NCBI RefSeq assembly: GCF_945859685.1
Contig: NC_079148.1
Location: forward strand, 6,510,001 to 6,574,000
Reading direction: 5' to 3'
DNA: 64,000 bases
Source of the DNA: Eupeodes corollae
Taxonomy: Eukaryota > Arthropoda > Insecta > Diptera > Syrphidae
Under the pieces are notes generated by a model. It did no database searches. It was not told where the DNA came from and saw only the letters and a program-made list of their open reading frames with translations. Positions 1-9,570 of the stretch are shown here, piece by piece. The position numbers and the translations under genes were made by a program. Within the stretch, counting starts at the first letter, position 1. The number at the start of each line of letters is the position of its first letter.

Positions 1-23
1 ACTACAAAAGTTGAACGGTAGAG
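1..23 (+). mobile_element. fragment of a mariner terminal repeat
   Basis: These 23 bases match positions 1615-1637, inside the left end of the mariner element at 1598-2994, at about 20 of 23 positions. They are the edge of another copy of that element and run straight into the N gap. Confidence 0.6.
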
Positions 24-223
24 NNNNNNNNNNNNNNNNNNNNNNNNNNNNNNNNNNNNNNNNNNNNNNNNNNNNNNNNNNNNNNNNNNNNNNNNNNNNN
101 NNNNNNNNNNNNNNNNNNNNNNNNNNNNNNNNNNNNNNNNNNNNNNNNNNNNNNNNNNNNNNNNNNNNNNNNNNNNNNNNNNNNNNNNNNNNNNNNNNNN
201 NNNNNNNNNNNNNNNNNNNNNNN
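24..223. other. assembly gap of 200 N
   Basis: A run of exactly 200 N, the usual length of a placeholder scaffold gap. Its left edge is transposon sequence, so a repeat probably caused the break. The true gap length is unknown. Confidence 0.95.
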
Positions 224-463
224 AAGCCGGTGTACCACACCGAAATGTCCTAGGACCATGGTTAACTATATTACTAATACCGCAAAGCTAAAGTAAAATG
301 CGGTTAATAAAGTAGGTGATTGAACGGAAAATGGAGCATCAAACTAAACGAAATAAAATCGATGCGTATAAACTTTAAAAACAAAAAAACAAACCATGTT
401 CTTGGTACGAAATATCAATTGACCTTCAAAACTAAATGTTTACAGAAGTGATTCCATGTCTTA

Positions 464-1590
464 TTACAGAATCAGCGAATCCAGATAAATCGCGTTGTTG
501 CCATGATATTCTAGTATTGTGGCCATCTTGAAAATTTGCTCGATTTTTAGTACTCGGAATTTGTTTTTAGTTTGCTGTCTGTTATTTTGTTGTATTATTT
601 CTAGAGCTGAATTTTGAAGTTTTTGAAGTTTCTTGATGTGTATTGGTGCTGCATTTCCCCAAGCAAGTATGCCATATCTCAGCATTGACTCTACCATTGC
701 GTAATAAACTTGTCTCAGAACATCCTTAGTAACATGATACTTTAAATGCGAAAGGGCATAGAGACTCTTCCTCAGATCAGTACGTAGCTTGTCTATATGT
801 TCGTCCCAAAGGAAATGGCAATCAATAGGATCTCCAAGACATCTATAGAGTTCAACAACTTCAATGCATGTTGTGAGCGTGATTAGATTAGATTAGACAG
901 AGATCATTCCTGAAATATATTTGTTTGTCTGTTTTTTGACATGTGGACTTCGGATATGCATAAGTTTGTCATAGAAGCATTTATCACCATTCCGTAATCG
1001 TGACACTATCGAACAGATGCATCGAATTCGTTTTGCATTATCATTGTGGCCGAGTCCAGAGATCTATCGAGAACAACAATTGCAGTGTCATCAGCAAAAG
1101 CAAACGGGATACTTAACTTGAAAACACTAAGATGTTCGTTGGTAAAAAAAGATGAACAAAAGCGGTTCCAAATTAGATCCTTGTGAAACTCCATATTCGA
1201 AATTCTTTCCTTCACTGTTAACTTCTTTTATTTTGACGGAGAACTTTCTATTGTGAAGAAAGTCCGACATCCAATCAGTTAACCTACCTCGAATTCCTTT
1301 TCTTGCTAACGCTTCCAAAAGTTAGGAATGGTTGTGTGTATCAAAAGCTTTGCTGAAATCCATAAACAGTACAAGTACGTTATGTTCCAAATTAAAGCTC
1401 TCGTTTATACAGTCAGCAAATTCACAAAGCAGTTGTCCTGTATGCTTGTTCCTGTGAAACCCGTACTGACTTTTGTTAATAAGTGAATGCTTTTCAATGA
1501 AACTTTGCAAACTGTTTACAACTATTCCTTCAAGACACTTTTCGAGGAATAAATTAGCCTCATAAGCTGATGGTCTAAAAACTTTGAGAA
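464..1590 (-). mobile_element. jockey-type LINE relic, reverse transcriptase
   Basis: Read on the minus strand, broken frames give successive blocks of a non-LTR reverse transcriptase: an SQYGF block followed by the palm motif FMDFSKAFD (about 1510-1330), then YGVSQGS (about 1200-1160), then FADDT, the catalytic YADD-type motif (about 1105-1085), then the C-terminal block LRYGILAWGNAAP (about 690-640). The blocks are collinear but need several frame changes, so this is an inactive relic. The endonuclease and 5' part are missing. It stops within about 10 bases of the mariner terminus at 1598. The jockey-type label rests on the motif style; the exact clade is not resolved. Confidence 0.85.
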
Positions 1591-1744
1591 AGTAAATGGT
1601 TTTTCAACAGAGACACTACAAAAGTTTAGCGGTAGAGCTCTTCTAACATTTCTCTTCAGTTAGGTTTTCCAGTCCATGATTTAAAGATATACCAGCCAAC
1701 ATAGAGTCAAAATTGATAAAATTTACTACACAAATTCGAAGTCA

Positions 1745-2891
1745 GTGGCCTCAACGTTAAGAGCGCAACGTTCAATTCATGGTCGTAATAATCGTCCTTG
1801 AAGATCAACAATTGAGCGTCTAGTTTAAAAATTTGAATCTATAGGCACAGTACAAAATGTTCCCGTGCCATTGAGACAAAGAAGTGCCCGTACTTATAGT
1901 GTCGAGAATATTGCTGCCGCTGAGGCTTCAGTTGCAAAAGCCCAAATGTGTCTCTAATATGTCGTTCTCAAGCGTTGGGCATTTCTGTGACGTCGTTGTG
2001 GCGAATTGGCAACAACTTTAAAATGATTCGGATTCACCGAAAAATCGTCTTCAGCGATGAGGATCATTTCTGGTTGAATGACTTCGTCCATAAAATGCAG
2101 TATTGGTCAGGCATTGCATCTCGGAAAAATTACGGTTGGGTGTGGTTTCTTGGCCGGCAGCATCATTGGAATGCTCATCAATATACCCTCGAGCCCATCT
2201 TCGGTCGTACTATCAAGTATAGAGATTCGTTCTTTAGCCGTACTATGCGAATGTGGAATGCCTTACCACACTCTGTCTTTCCCAGCTATTGCAATATTCA
2301 GGAATTCAAAACCAATGTGCACCGACATCTCCTTTCAACCCCTCTCTCCCTTTCCTAGTGCTCACACTGTGTCTACATAATAAGGGTAATATATCCCCTT
2401 GAGTGTGTGCTTATTATAAAAAAAAAAAAAAAATTAAGACATACTTCTTAAGTGATGATCAAGAATGGCACTTTACTGTGAATGGAAATCGCTACCGTTC
2501 AATGATAACCGAAAAGTTTGGCCCAATTGGATGATATTTTCTTGCAAGACATGTGATTCCGACAAGACGGCGCCAAAAAGCGAATGTCACAATCAATTTA
2601 TTGGAAACTAAGTTTGGAGACCGTGTTATCTCAAAAAGTGGTCCAGTCACTTGGCCAGCTCGGTCGAATGATTTGAAGCCGTTAGATTGTTTCCAATGGG
2701 GCTGCGTCAAGTCTATGGTCTATGCCAACAAGGCAGCGACAATTGATGAAATTCGTACGAATATCGAACGTGAAATTGAAGCAGTATCGGCCGATTTATG
2801 CTTGAAAACCGTCAAAAATTGGGTTCATCGTCTGGACTTCTGCCAGCATGCCCATGGTGGCCATGCAAAAGAAATCGAGTTAGATGTATAA
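1745..2891 (+). pseudogene. mariner transposase remnant
   Basis: The DDE transposase would cut and paste the element in the nucleus. The N-terminal helix-turn-helix region reads in pieces from about 1745 to 2010. The block around KIVFSDEDHFWLNDFVHK (about 2040-2095) contains one catalytic acidic residue of the mariner family (in FSDE). After the LINE insert, 2553-2891 reads open for 112 residues, with ETKFGDRVISKSGPVTWPAR and a tail ending RLDFCQHAHGGHAKEIELDV that is typical of one insect mariner group. Stops, frameshifts and the insert make it inactive. The stop at 2889-2891 looks like the original end of the protein. Confidence 0.85.
2168..2433 (+). mobile_element. 5'-truncated LINE 3' end with poly-A, inserted in mariner
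   Basis: Encodes the C-terminal tail of a jockey-type RT protein (FFSRTMRMWNALPHSVFP, about residues 57-74 of the open frame that starts at 1948), a stop, a short 3' UTR and 16 A at 2418-2433. The mariner reading frame runs up to about 2167 and resumes after the poly-A, so the LINE landed in an existing transposon. The same 3' segment recurs at about 6900-7099 and 46663-46742. I could not define a target-site duplication. Confidence 0.85.
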
Positions 2892-2997
2892 TGTCATCCA
2901 ACGTACTTTCACAGGAATAAAGAATTTCATTGATATCCAAAACCCTGTTTGTTTTATTTCAAAAAACTTTTGCAGCGCTCTTATTGAAAAACCCGAT

Positions 2998-5190
2998 ATC
3001 ATAAGTACAGACTTCTGCTTACGTCATTAATCGTTTTTTTATTGATTGACTCCGATTGAACGGTGGTTTTAGTGCGGTAAGAGTGTCAAACTTCTCGCCA
3101 ATAAATCTAACATTTTGCTTAGAACACAAAAATGTTTGTTCCCAGCCTTAAGAGCTTTGTGTCAAAGCTTTTGAATTTTTATTTATCTCATTTTTCCAAA
3201 TGTCTTACCAGTAACTGCAAGAAGTAGTTAAAGAAATCAGCATAACAGTTGCATAAAAAGTCTGAAGAGGGTGACTTATTTAGAAATGTATCGAAGATGA
3301 CAATCCAAAGAAAAGTCAATTCTCTGTACTCTAGAAATAAATAAATCTGACCCTATGATGCCGTTAGTAAAAATATTTTACCATAATCCAAATCTCCAAG
3401 ATATTCTCGGAATTATCAGAATAAAGTGTCGGATATCCAAACTGCCAAATTCAACTAAACAGATGTTTGGATATTTAAAACTTTTCAGATTGTTCGGATA
3501 TCAGAATTTTTTTCTAATGTCATATATTATGATTGAGGTAGATTCAATACCTTAAGCGTGAATATTAACAAAAGCCTTAAGGTTGCTTCGTTAGGAAAAT
3601 GAATTTTTCCATAGGAATCAAGCACTTATGATAGTAGGGCTGCTTATTGCCAATATTTGATTTGTCAAGCGAAAACTGCATTTTCGACAAAATTTGTGTT
3701 TGGATTTCTAAGTTTATATGTTAATTACTCGTACCTATGTCATTTTGACAGTTTAAGCTTCTTCAATTTTTCGTTAAAGGTTTACTTTGATGAACTATTT
3801 TAAGGTTTTTAATGTTTGTTTTCGGGAGGGTTCATGTTGGTACAACTTTACTAGCACACTTCATTTCAGTTTCACAAAGTTTTTCTTTCTCAAAAAAAAA
3901 AACAAATGTTGGTCCTTATAACATCGCTGCCTTGGAACAGTCTAACGAAAAATGTCTTATTCCCATACCCTTATATTTCAGAACAAGATTGACAAAGAAA
4001 TAAATGCTTCCGTTTGCTTTTTCGCATTTCCATTGCATTAATTAAAAGACAAATCCAGAAAGTCTGTCCTCTGTGCCCAGTGTCAGTTCCATTTCCAGTG
4101 AAGCCTGTGCCTGGTGCTTATTCCTTATCTTGTCCTGCGACCATCATATGTCCGGTGTTTCTATGGAATTCATTTATGTATATCTTTTCTGTATATTGAC
4201 AAGAGGAAGTGAAAATAAGGACGACAAAGTCGTTATATTCGTATACATCACGAGCATAATACACATTTGCATTCGATCTGCCAAAAAGGGAATGTTTATC
4301 CAAGTGCGTAGATATACACGAATGAAGGTTCCTATATACGAGTATGAGTGGATGTATCCAAACGTTAAAAATACGTGCGGTTGTATTTTTGGATAATATT
4401 AAAAATTCTGTTTCCGAGAAACGGAAATAAGGGTTCATCTTTGTATATCAACCAATCCCCATATAGTGCAAAAGTCTATACTCGTCCTTGTATAAAGTTT
4501 CCTTCACTTAGGCTTAATAAACCAGTTTGCTTAAGTAAGTGGAATGACAAGTTTCTGAATTTAGTATTAGTATTCAGGTTTGAACAAAACACACATACAT
4601 ATGTAAATTAATGTTCATTTGAAATGGTTTTCGAACTTCAAAATTTGGTTTATAATTTTGTTTCCGGGAAAATAGAAAAAGGACATCATATACCTAATTC
4701 TTAAAAAAGGGGAAAGAAAGAAAGCAGATATGTAGAAGGATAAAAATACTTGAATCGGAACAAGCTTTGCATTTAACCAAGATAGTCGCTGTTCGATTCG
4801 CTTTTACATATGGGACCCTCACTGACAAAGTGCTTCATCTCAAAAAATGTCGAGAAAATGCAATTACAAAATACTTACTAAACTTAAGCCAATAAATTAT
4901 CAATCGACATTATTTTCCATAAAATTGAAACTCTATTATTGGTAAAAAAAACAAAATAAATAATATTTTAAATAGTTAAGGTTTTTGAGAAAGTTTACAA
5001 GAGCTATTCAAAATTTCACTACAATAGACTTCAAGTCAAAATGGCTTTTATTGAAATCAAATTATTTTTTAAAGCAATAGAACTCAAAATAAGTCTCAGT
5101 GAAGAAATTGAAAACGAGTAAATTAAGTGGAACAGTATTTGAAAAAGTAATTTACGTCAAAGGGTTAGTTATCAGCAAAACATATTAAGG
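2998..5190. other. no recognisable gene
   Basis: AT-rich sequence with many homopolymer runs. Overlapping open frames of about 106 residues on opposite strands near 4073-4438 have no recognisable motif and low-complexity composition. I see no transposon ends or repeats here. Confidence 0.6.
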
Positions 5191-5199
5191 CTCTAGCTA

Positions 5200-6410
5200 T
5201 TTTCTTCTTCTGTTCATTGCGGCTGCCTTAGGACCTTCCGTTTCATCACTTAGCTTTTTCATCTGTCCTACTCCTCAGATCTCATTCCGAACGGATGGAA
5301 AGCAGCATTTCTTGAGCCCATTTCCAAAAAAAGGCGAATCTTCTTTTCACAAAAATTACCTACCGATAGCAAAACGTCCCTTCCTTCTAAGGTCATGAAA
5401 ACGCTGATTAATTATCAGCTTAAGAAATATCTTGAGGAACGGAAGCTTCTTAATGACGGCAATACGGCTTTCGTAGCACTAGGTCCACTGGTGATCTCAT
5501 GGTTCATCTCATCGAACAGTCGAGCAATTCCTTACACCGTTTTAGAGAAAGTAACATTATTGCACTTGATATTTCAGAAGCATTTAATAGAGTTTGGCAT
5601 CAGGTATTGGATGGGTTCTCGTATGAAAACCACATAATAAATGCTGGTGTACCCCAGGCTTCTGTCTTATCTCCAACACTCTTTTTCATTTTTATTAATG
5701 ATCGTCTGTCTGCAACTTCTAATGCAATACTAGCAATAGTACTCTTAGCTTTTCATATTCGTTTTCAGACTCACATCCCTCTTCTTTGGATTTGGAACTG
5801 CAACGACAAAATATGATAAGCTCATTAAATTACGACCTAAACAGCATTGTACAATAGAGATTAAAAACCTCGAGGAATTGAAAGCTTCGAAAACCCAATG
5901 CTGTTTTGTATCGTTAAAGCAAGAAAGATGTGGCACTTGCATCGAGGAGACTGAACATCTTGATATTCTCGGTATGTGTGTCACCAACCACTTTTGTGGA
6001 ACGATCACATACACAATGTTATCAAAAATGCTGCAAGATGTTTTGGTTTTCAAAGGCGATGCAAGAAGTTTTTCTCCCCTACTGATCTGGCTGTTATCTA
6101 GAAGACTCAAATACGTCCATAGCTTGAGTATAACTCCCATATCTAGATTGGTGCTCCTGCAACTTACTTAAGCCTCTTGGACAGTATTGAAAGTAGAGTT
6201 TTAAGATTGATTGGTGATAATACCATCATAGACTTTGAATTAAGATCCCTCCACTTAACAGTCGAGTCCCTTACAAATTGGTTTTATTCGATTCTTTCAT
6301 ACTGTATTAAAAAACCACTACCGTTCTCTGCCCCCCTTGGGCAGAGAACGGTACCCGTAAAGAGGTTTGGAAGACCTTTTTGCAGTCTAAATCTGATAAT
6401 GATCACAAAA
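5200..6410 (+). mobile_element. jockey-type LINE relic
   Basis: Three frames together give a collinear RT: HFQKK near 5315, a PSKVMKTLINYQLKKYL block at about 5385-5435, a palm-like block ending LDISEAFNRVWHQ (about 5560-5605) with an internal deletion after it, then INAGVPQASVLSPTLFF (about 5640-5690). The C-terminal block ASKTQCCFVSLKQ and LDILGM (about 5880-5975) and a DSIESRVLRLIGDNTI block (6180-6230) follow. Frameshifts and the loss of the YADD region make it dead. Its style matches the 3' tail fragments that end in FFSRT..MWN, so they may be parts of one family. Confidence 0.8.
6319..6353. repeat. perfect 15-bp inverted repeat, 5-base loop
   Basis: TACCGTTCTCTGCCC is followed after 5 bases (CCCTT) by its exact reverse complement GGGCAGAGAACGGTA. 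It lies inside the downstream end of the LINE relic and is not explained by coding sequence. It could be a small snap-back duplication or the ends of a lost insertion. Confidence 0.9.
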
Positions 6411-6478
6411 ATTATCTTCTCGACTACAATTATTTCTTTGAATTAAGGGAATCCCTTTATAACCAACACCTTAACTAA

Positions 6479-6846
6479 ATGGAACATAACCTTCTTGCTG
6501 ATGCAAGGACATTTTTTAAGTTTATAAATGTCAAAGGAAAATCTGATGGGTTTCCACCTTTAATGTGTTTCTCCAACATAATTGATGTTGTATATACTGA
6601 TTACAGCAAAGCCTTTGATAAAATATCCCATAAGATAATTCATCTTAAACTAAGATTCCTAGGCTTTCCATCTATATTTATAAACTGCATAAGCTCCTAT
6701 CTTGCGAATAGAACTTATAGACTCCTTTTCCGTAACTCAGTCTCCAGTCCTATACATGCAACTTTTGGAGTATCACAAGGTACTCACCTTGGCCCTTGCT
6801 TGAACATCGTCGTAAATTTTCTTTACCCTCCTTTACCGTTATATTA
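6479..6846 (+). mobile_element. second LINE relic, RT palm region
   Basis: An open frame of 122 residues containing VVYTDYSKAFDKISHK (palm motif, residues about 38-53), SYLANRTYRLLFRNSVSS and FGVSQGTHLGP (residues about 98-108). It differs clearly from the relic just upstream, so it is another LINE lineage. An internal deletion joins a linker region to the palm near residue 34. There is no YADD motif before the frame ends. Confidence 0.85.
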
Positions 6847-6899
6847 ACGGTTAATGCTCTAGAGAAATATCCAGCTTAATTACTCCCCTCAAAAAGTTC

Positions 6900-7099
6900 A
6901 AACGTTATAGTCGCGCTTCTAGGAATGCTCATCAGTATACCCTAGAGCTCAACTTCGTTCGTAATGTCAAGTACAGAGTTTCGTCTTTCACTCTGTCTTT
7001 CAAATTCATTGCAATATTTAGGAATTCAAAACCAATGTGTACCGACACCTCCTTTCAAACCCTCCCTCTCTTTCTTAGTGCTCACCTTTATCTTTACAC
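6900..7099 (+). mobile_element. LINE 3' end, broken by a SINE
   Basis: Resembles the LINE tail at 2168-2400, including the stretch with GGAATTCAAAACCAATGTG. The homology stops at the SINE insertion and resumes for a few bases at about 7430-7455 (GGTAATAATATCCCCTTGA matches the tail near 2385-2402), so the SINE sits inside the LINE 3' UTR. Confidence 0.75.
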
Positions 7100-7115
7100 A
7101 ATAACGGTAATAATT

Positions 7116-7429
7116 TAGTACCCGTGGCATGATGGTTAGTGCGTTGGACTGTCATGCAAGGGGTCTTGGGTTTAATCCCTGCCTGTGTCACCTTAATTTA
7201 AAAAAAAATAATTTTCGCGGGTACTGCCTCTTGCGAGGAATTGACAAATCCTTCAAGAGTAATTCTTGTCATAAAAAAGTGCTTTCTCAAACTAGCCGTT
7301 CGGATTCGGCATAAAAATTGTAGGTCCCCTCCATTCCTGACAACATTACTCGCACACAGGAATGGTTGAGAGTTGTAAGTCACTAGGCCCTGGTTCACAA
7401 CGGACTGTTGCGCCACCCCATTTGATTTG
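7116..7429 (+). mobile_element. tRNA-derived SINE, full length (copy 1)
   Basis: The head carries Pol III promoter-like boxes: an A-box-like TGGCATGATGGTTAGTGCG and a B-box-like GGTTTAATCCC, with GTGGCA near the start able to pair with a partner before the body. A body of about 230 bp follows, ending GTTGCGCCACCCC. It is flanked by a 15-bp duplication with one mismatch (AATAACGGTAATAAT at 7100-7114, AATAAGGGTAATAAT at 7430-7444), as expected from LINE-driven insertion. Other copies are at 7693/9468, 17873, 29864, 35753, 49365 and 58313. Confidence 0.88.
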
Positions 7430-7455
7430 AATAAGGGTAATAATATCCCCTTGAT

Positions 7456-7692
7456 TTCTAAAATTTGCGAGCATAATATACGTCTTTAAGCTGGATAACC
7501 GATAGCAGGTCTAAATTTAAAACACTTTGCCTTGATTTCTTCTATCAGCGAGTGCATGTTGCCTTTGCTCTGCGTATGGAAGAACTTTTGGGTCTTGGGT
7601 TTTTTAAATTTCTCAAGCTTAATCAGAATCGATATAATGTTTTTTTTTAGTTTTAATTTGGCTAAACGAATTTATGAATTAAATAAACTAGA
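7456..7692. other. short unassigned stretch
   Basis: Between the LINE/SINE composite and the next SINE. I see no recognisable coding or repeat sequence. Confidence 0.5.
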
Positions 7693-7838
7693 GCAACATT
7701 CCTGTGTGGGAGTCATTTGAGGAATATAGAGGGGACCAAGATTTTATATGGGGAACCCTTACGGCAAATTTGAGAAAGTACTTTTCATGATAAGAATTAT
7801 TCTTGGAGGACTTGCCAATTCTTCACAAGAGGCAATAC
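7693..7838 (-). mobile_element. SINE copy 2, 3' portion
   Basis: The reverse complement matches the SINE body from the GCCTCTTG block to CACACAGGAATG, with moderate decay. It stops at the LINE insertion at 7839, and its head continues at 9468. Confidence 0.8.
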
Positions 7839-9467
7839 TTACTTACTTACTTAAGGTGGCGCTACAGTCCTGTGTGAATTTGGGCCTCACCCAACAAACT
7901 TCCCCATCTAGCTCGTCCCTAGCTAGATGTCTCCAGTTTCACGCTCCAATTTGGGTTAGGTCGCTTTCCTCTTGTACTCGCCACATGATTCGTAGTCTTC
8001 CTCTACTGCGCTGTCCTGTGGGCCTGGATTCGAAGACTTTCCCGGCCGGAGAATTGGTTTCCATGCGCTCTACGTGACCCAGCCATCTTAGTCGTTGGAC
8101 TTTTACCCATCTGGCTAAGTCTACTTCGTTGTACACCTCGTCGTTCCATCTTCTCCTCCACTCTCCTTCTCTTTTGAACCGACCCAAGGTGCTTTCATAC
8201 GCTTTTGTCAAAGTCCATGCTTCTGCACCGTATAGCAGGAAGGTTATGATAAGGGTCTTATATAGCGGCACTTTGGTGCCTCGAGAGAAGGCTTTGCTAC
8301 TCAATTGCTTTCTTAGCCCAAAGAAACAGCAGTTAGCAAGAGTTATTCTTCGTTTGATGGTGTTGTTTTCTGAGTTTATAGTGGATCCTCGGTAGATGAA
8401 GCCCTTGACTACTTCAAAGTTCCGTCTGTCGACGATGTCGCCTTGATCGAGGAATCGGTGTTGTAAGTCCTATTTTGACGACAGCATGTACCTTGTTTTG
8501 CCCTAAATAACCGTTACACATATTTTTGCCGCCTCTGCCCCAATACTCACAAAACCCAGCACGTCAGAGACGGCTTCTCTGATTGCATCTTGGCAATGTT
8601 GCCACTGGTTCTCGATACATTGTGTTCCTGATTATTCCACCAAAGATGTCTTCCCTTCCCAGCTTGGCATTAAAATCGACCAGGACACTTCTCATATGTT
8701 TTGTATAAGAGCTCGAAGAACTTTTCTTTGGCGTTGTCATCCTTTTCTTCTGTGGGGGCGTGCGCGCATATCAGGCTTATGTTGCCGAACTTAGCCTTGA
8801 AGCGTATGGTCATGAGGCGCTCATTGATGCACCTATAGCTCAAGACTTCTTGTCTAAGTGTGGCTCCGATGACGAATCCGCATCCTAATTAGCGCTGTTG
8901 GTTTTCGTGGTAGCAGTCACCATAGTAAATATCGCAGTTTTTTATCCTCTTTTTGCCCGGCCCATCCCATCATATTTTCTGGATAGCGGTGATGTCAGCT
9001 TTAAAGCATTCTAGGACCTCCGCTAATTCTTCGGCCACACGTGGTCAGATCCGAAGTTCGTTGTCATTATTTCGTTTGCGTGGGCTGTCAACAGTAAATC
9101 CGTCCGTATCCGAGGCTTGTTTTTGCTTCGCAACTACCCCGATGGCACAACCCTCAACCTGGAGGGCCAGATCCTTAGTATGTCTCCCAAGCACCGGGAG
9201 CCGGATAATACCACTCCTTATAGGCCTGAACTCCAAATAAGTCGTAGAAGCTCTATAAAGTGTTCACTAAGTATTTCAAACATACTGAAACTGTAGACGC
9301 CGCCACTGATTCCATAATATAAGGATAAGGAGAGGTGCCTTGGTGGAAATACTAACACCCCCTCTCTCGTTTGCTGCCCTCAACAACTTTCCACTGGGGT
9401 TGGAACCCAATCACCAGTTGAGGTACTAGGCACCCGATGTTCACCACGGGGAGGTGAGAGTAGGAAG
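7839..9467 (-). mobile_element. (TAAG)n LINE, internally deleted, with 13-bp duplication
   Basis: Minus-strand LINE with its 3' end at 7839 (three-unit TAAG tail). The C-terminal protein block is open at 7939-8304 and includes EGEWRRRWNDEVYNEVDLAR, RLRWLGHVERM and the RSRGRLRI block. The endonuclease motif DFNAKLGREDIFGG reads at about 8690-8640. Almost the whole reverse transcriptase core is missing; the joint is near 8490-8510. Flanking copies of CAAGAGGCAATAC at 7826-7838 and 9468-9480 are an exact 13-bp target-site duplication, and they fall inside a SINE. About 230 bp upstream of the endonuclease is probably 5' UTR, so the element may be near its original 5' end. Confidence 0.9.
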
Positions 9468-9570
9468 CAAGAGGCAATACCCGTGAAAAAAAATTTAGGT
9501 GGGACCGGAAGGGGTTGAACCCAAGACCTCTTACATGACAGTCTTACGCAATAACTATCACGCCCCGGTT
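9468..9570 (-). mobile_element. SINE copy 2, tRNA-like head
   Basis: The reverse complement gives the SINE head: a diverged A box, GACTGTCATG, and the B-box-like GGGTTCAACCC. Together with 7693-7838 it makes one SINE interrupted by the LINE. The first 13 bases are the repeated target site. Confidence 0.85.

Larger units (their letters stand above)
1598..2994 (+). mobile_element. Tc1/mariner-type element, defective
   Basis: The ends form an imperfect inverted repeat of about 30 bp: the left end reads GGTTTTTCAACAGAGACACT and the reverse complement of the right end begins GGGTTTTTCAATAAGAGCGC; both continue into a shared ACAAAAGTTT/GCAAAAGTTT block. Between them lies a broken transposase (separate entry) cut by a LINE 3' fragment at 2168-2433. 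Without that insert the element is about 1.13 kb, normal for mariner. A flanking TA duplication could not be fixed, because both outer ends have decayed. Confidence 0.85.

Noticed and set aside
4073..4438. Small secreted protein gene
   Set aside because: Overlapping frames of the same length on opposite strands, no clear signal peptide or conserved motif, and AT-rich low-complexity text.
7121..7195. tRNA gene
   Set aside because: The same head recurs at seven places, each followed by the same non-tRNA body, so these are SINE heads rather than functional tRNA genes.
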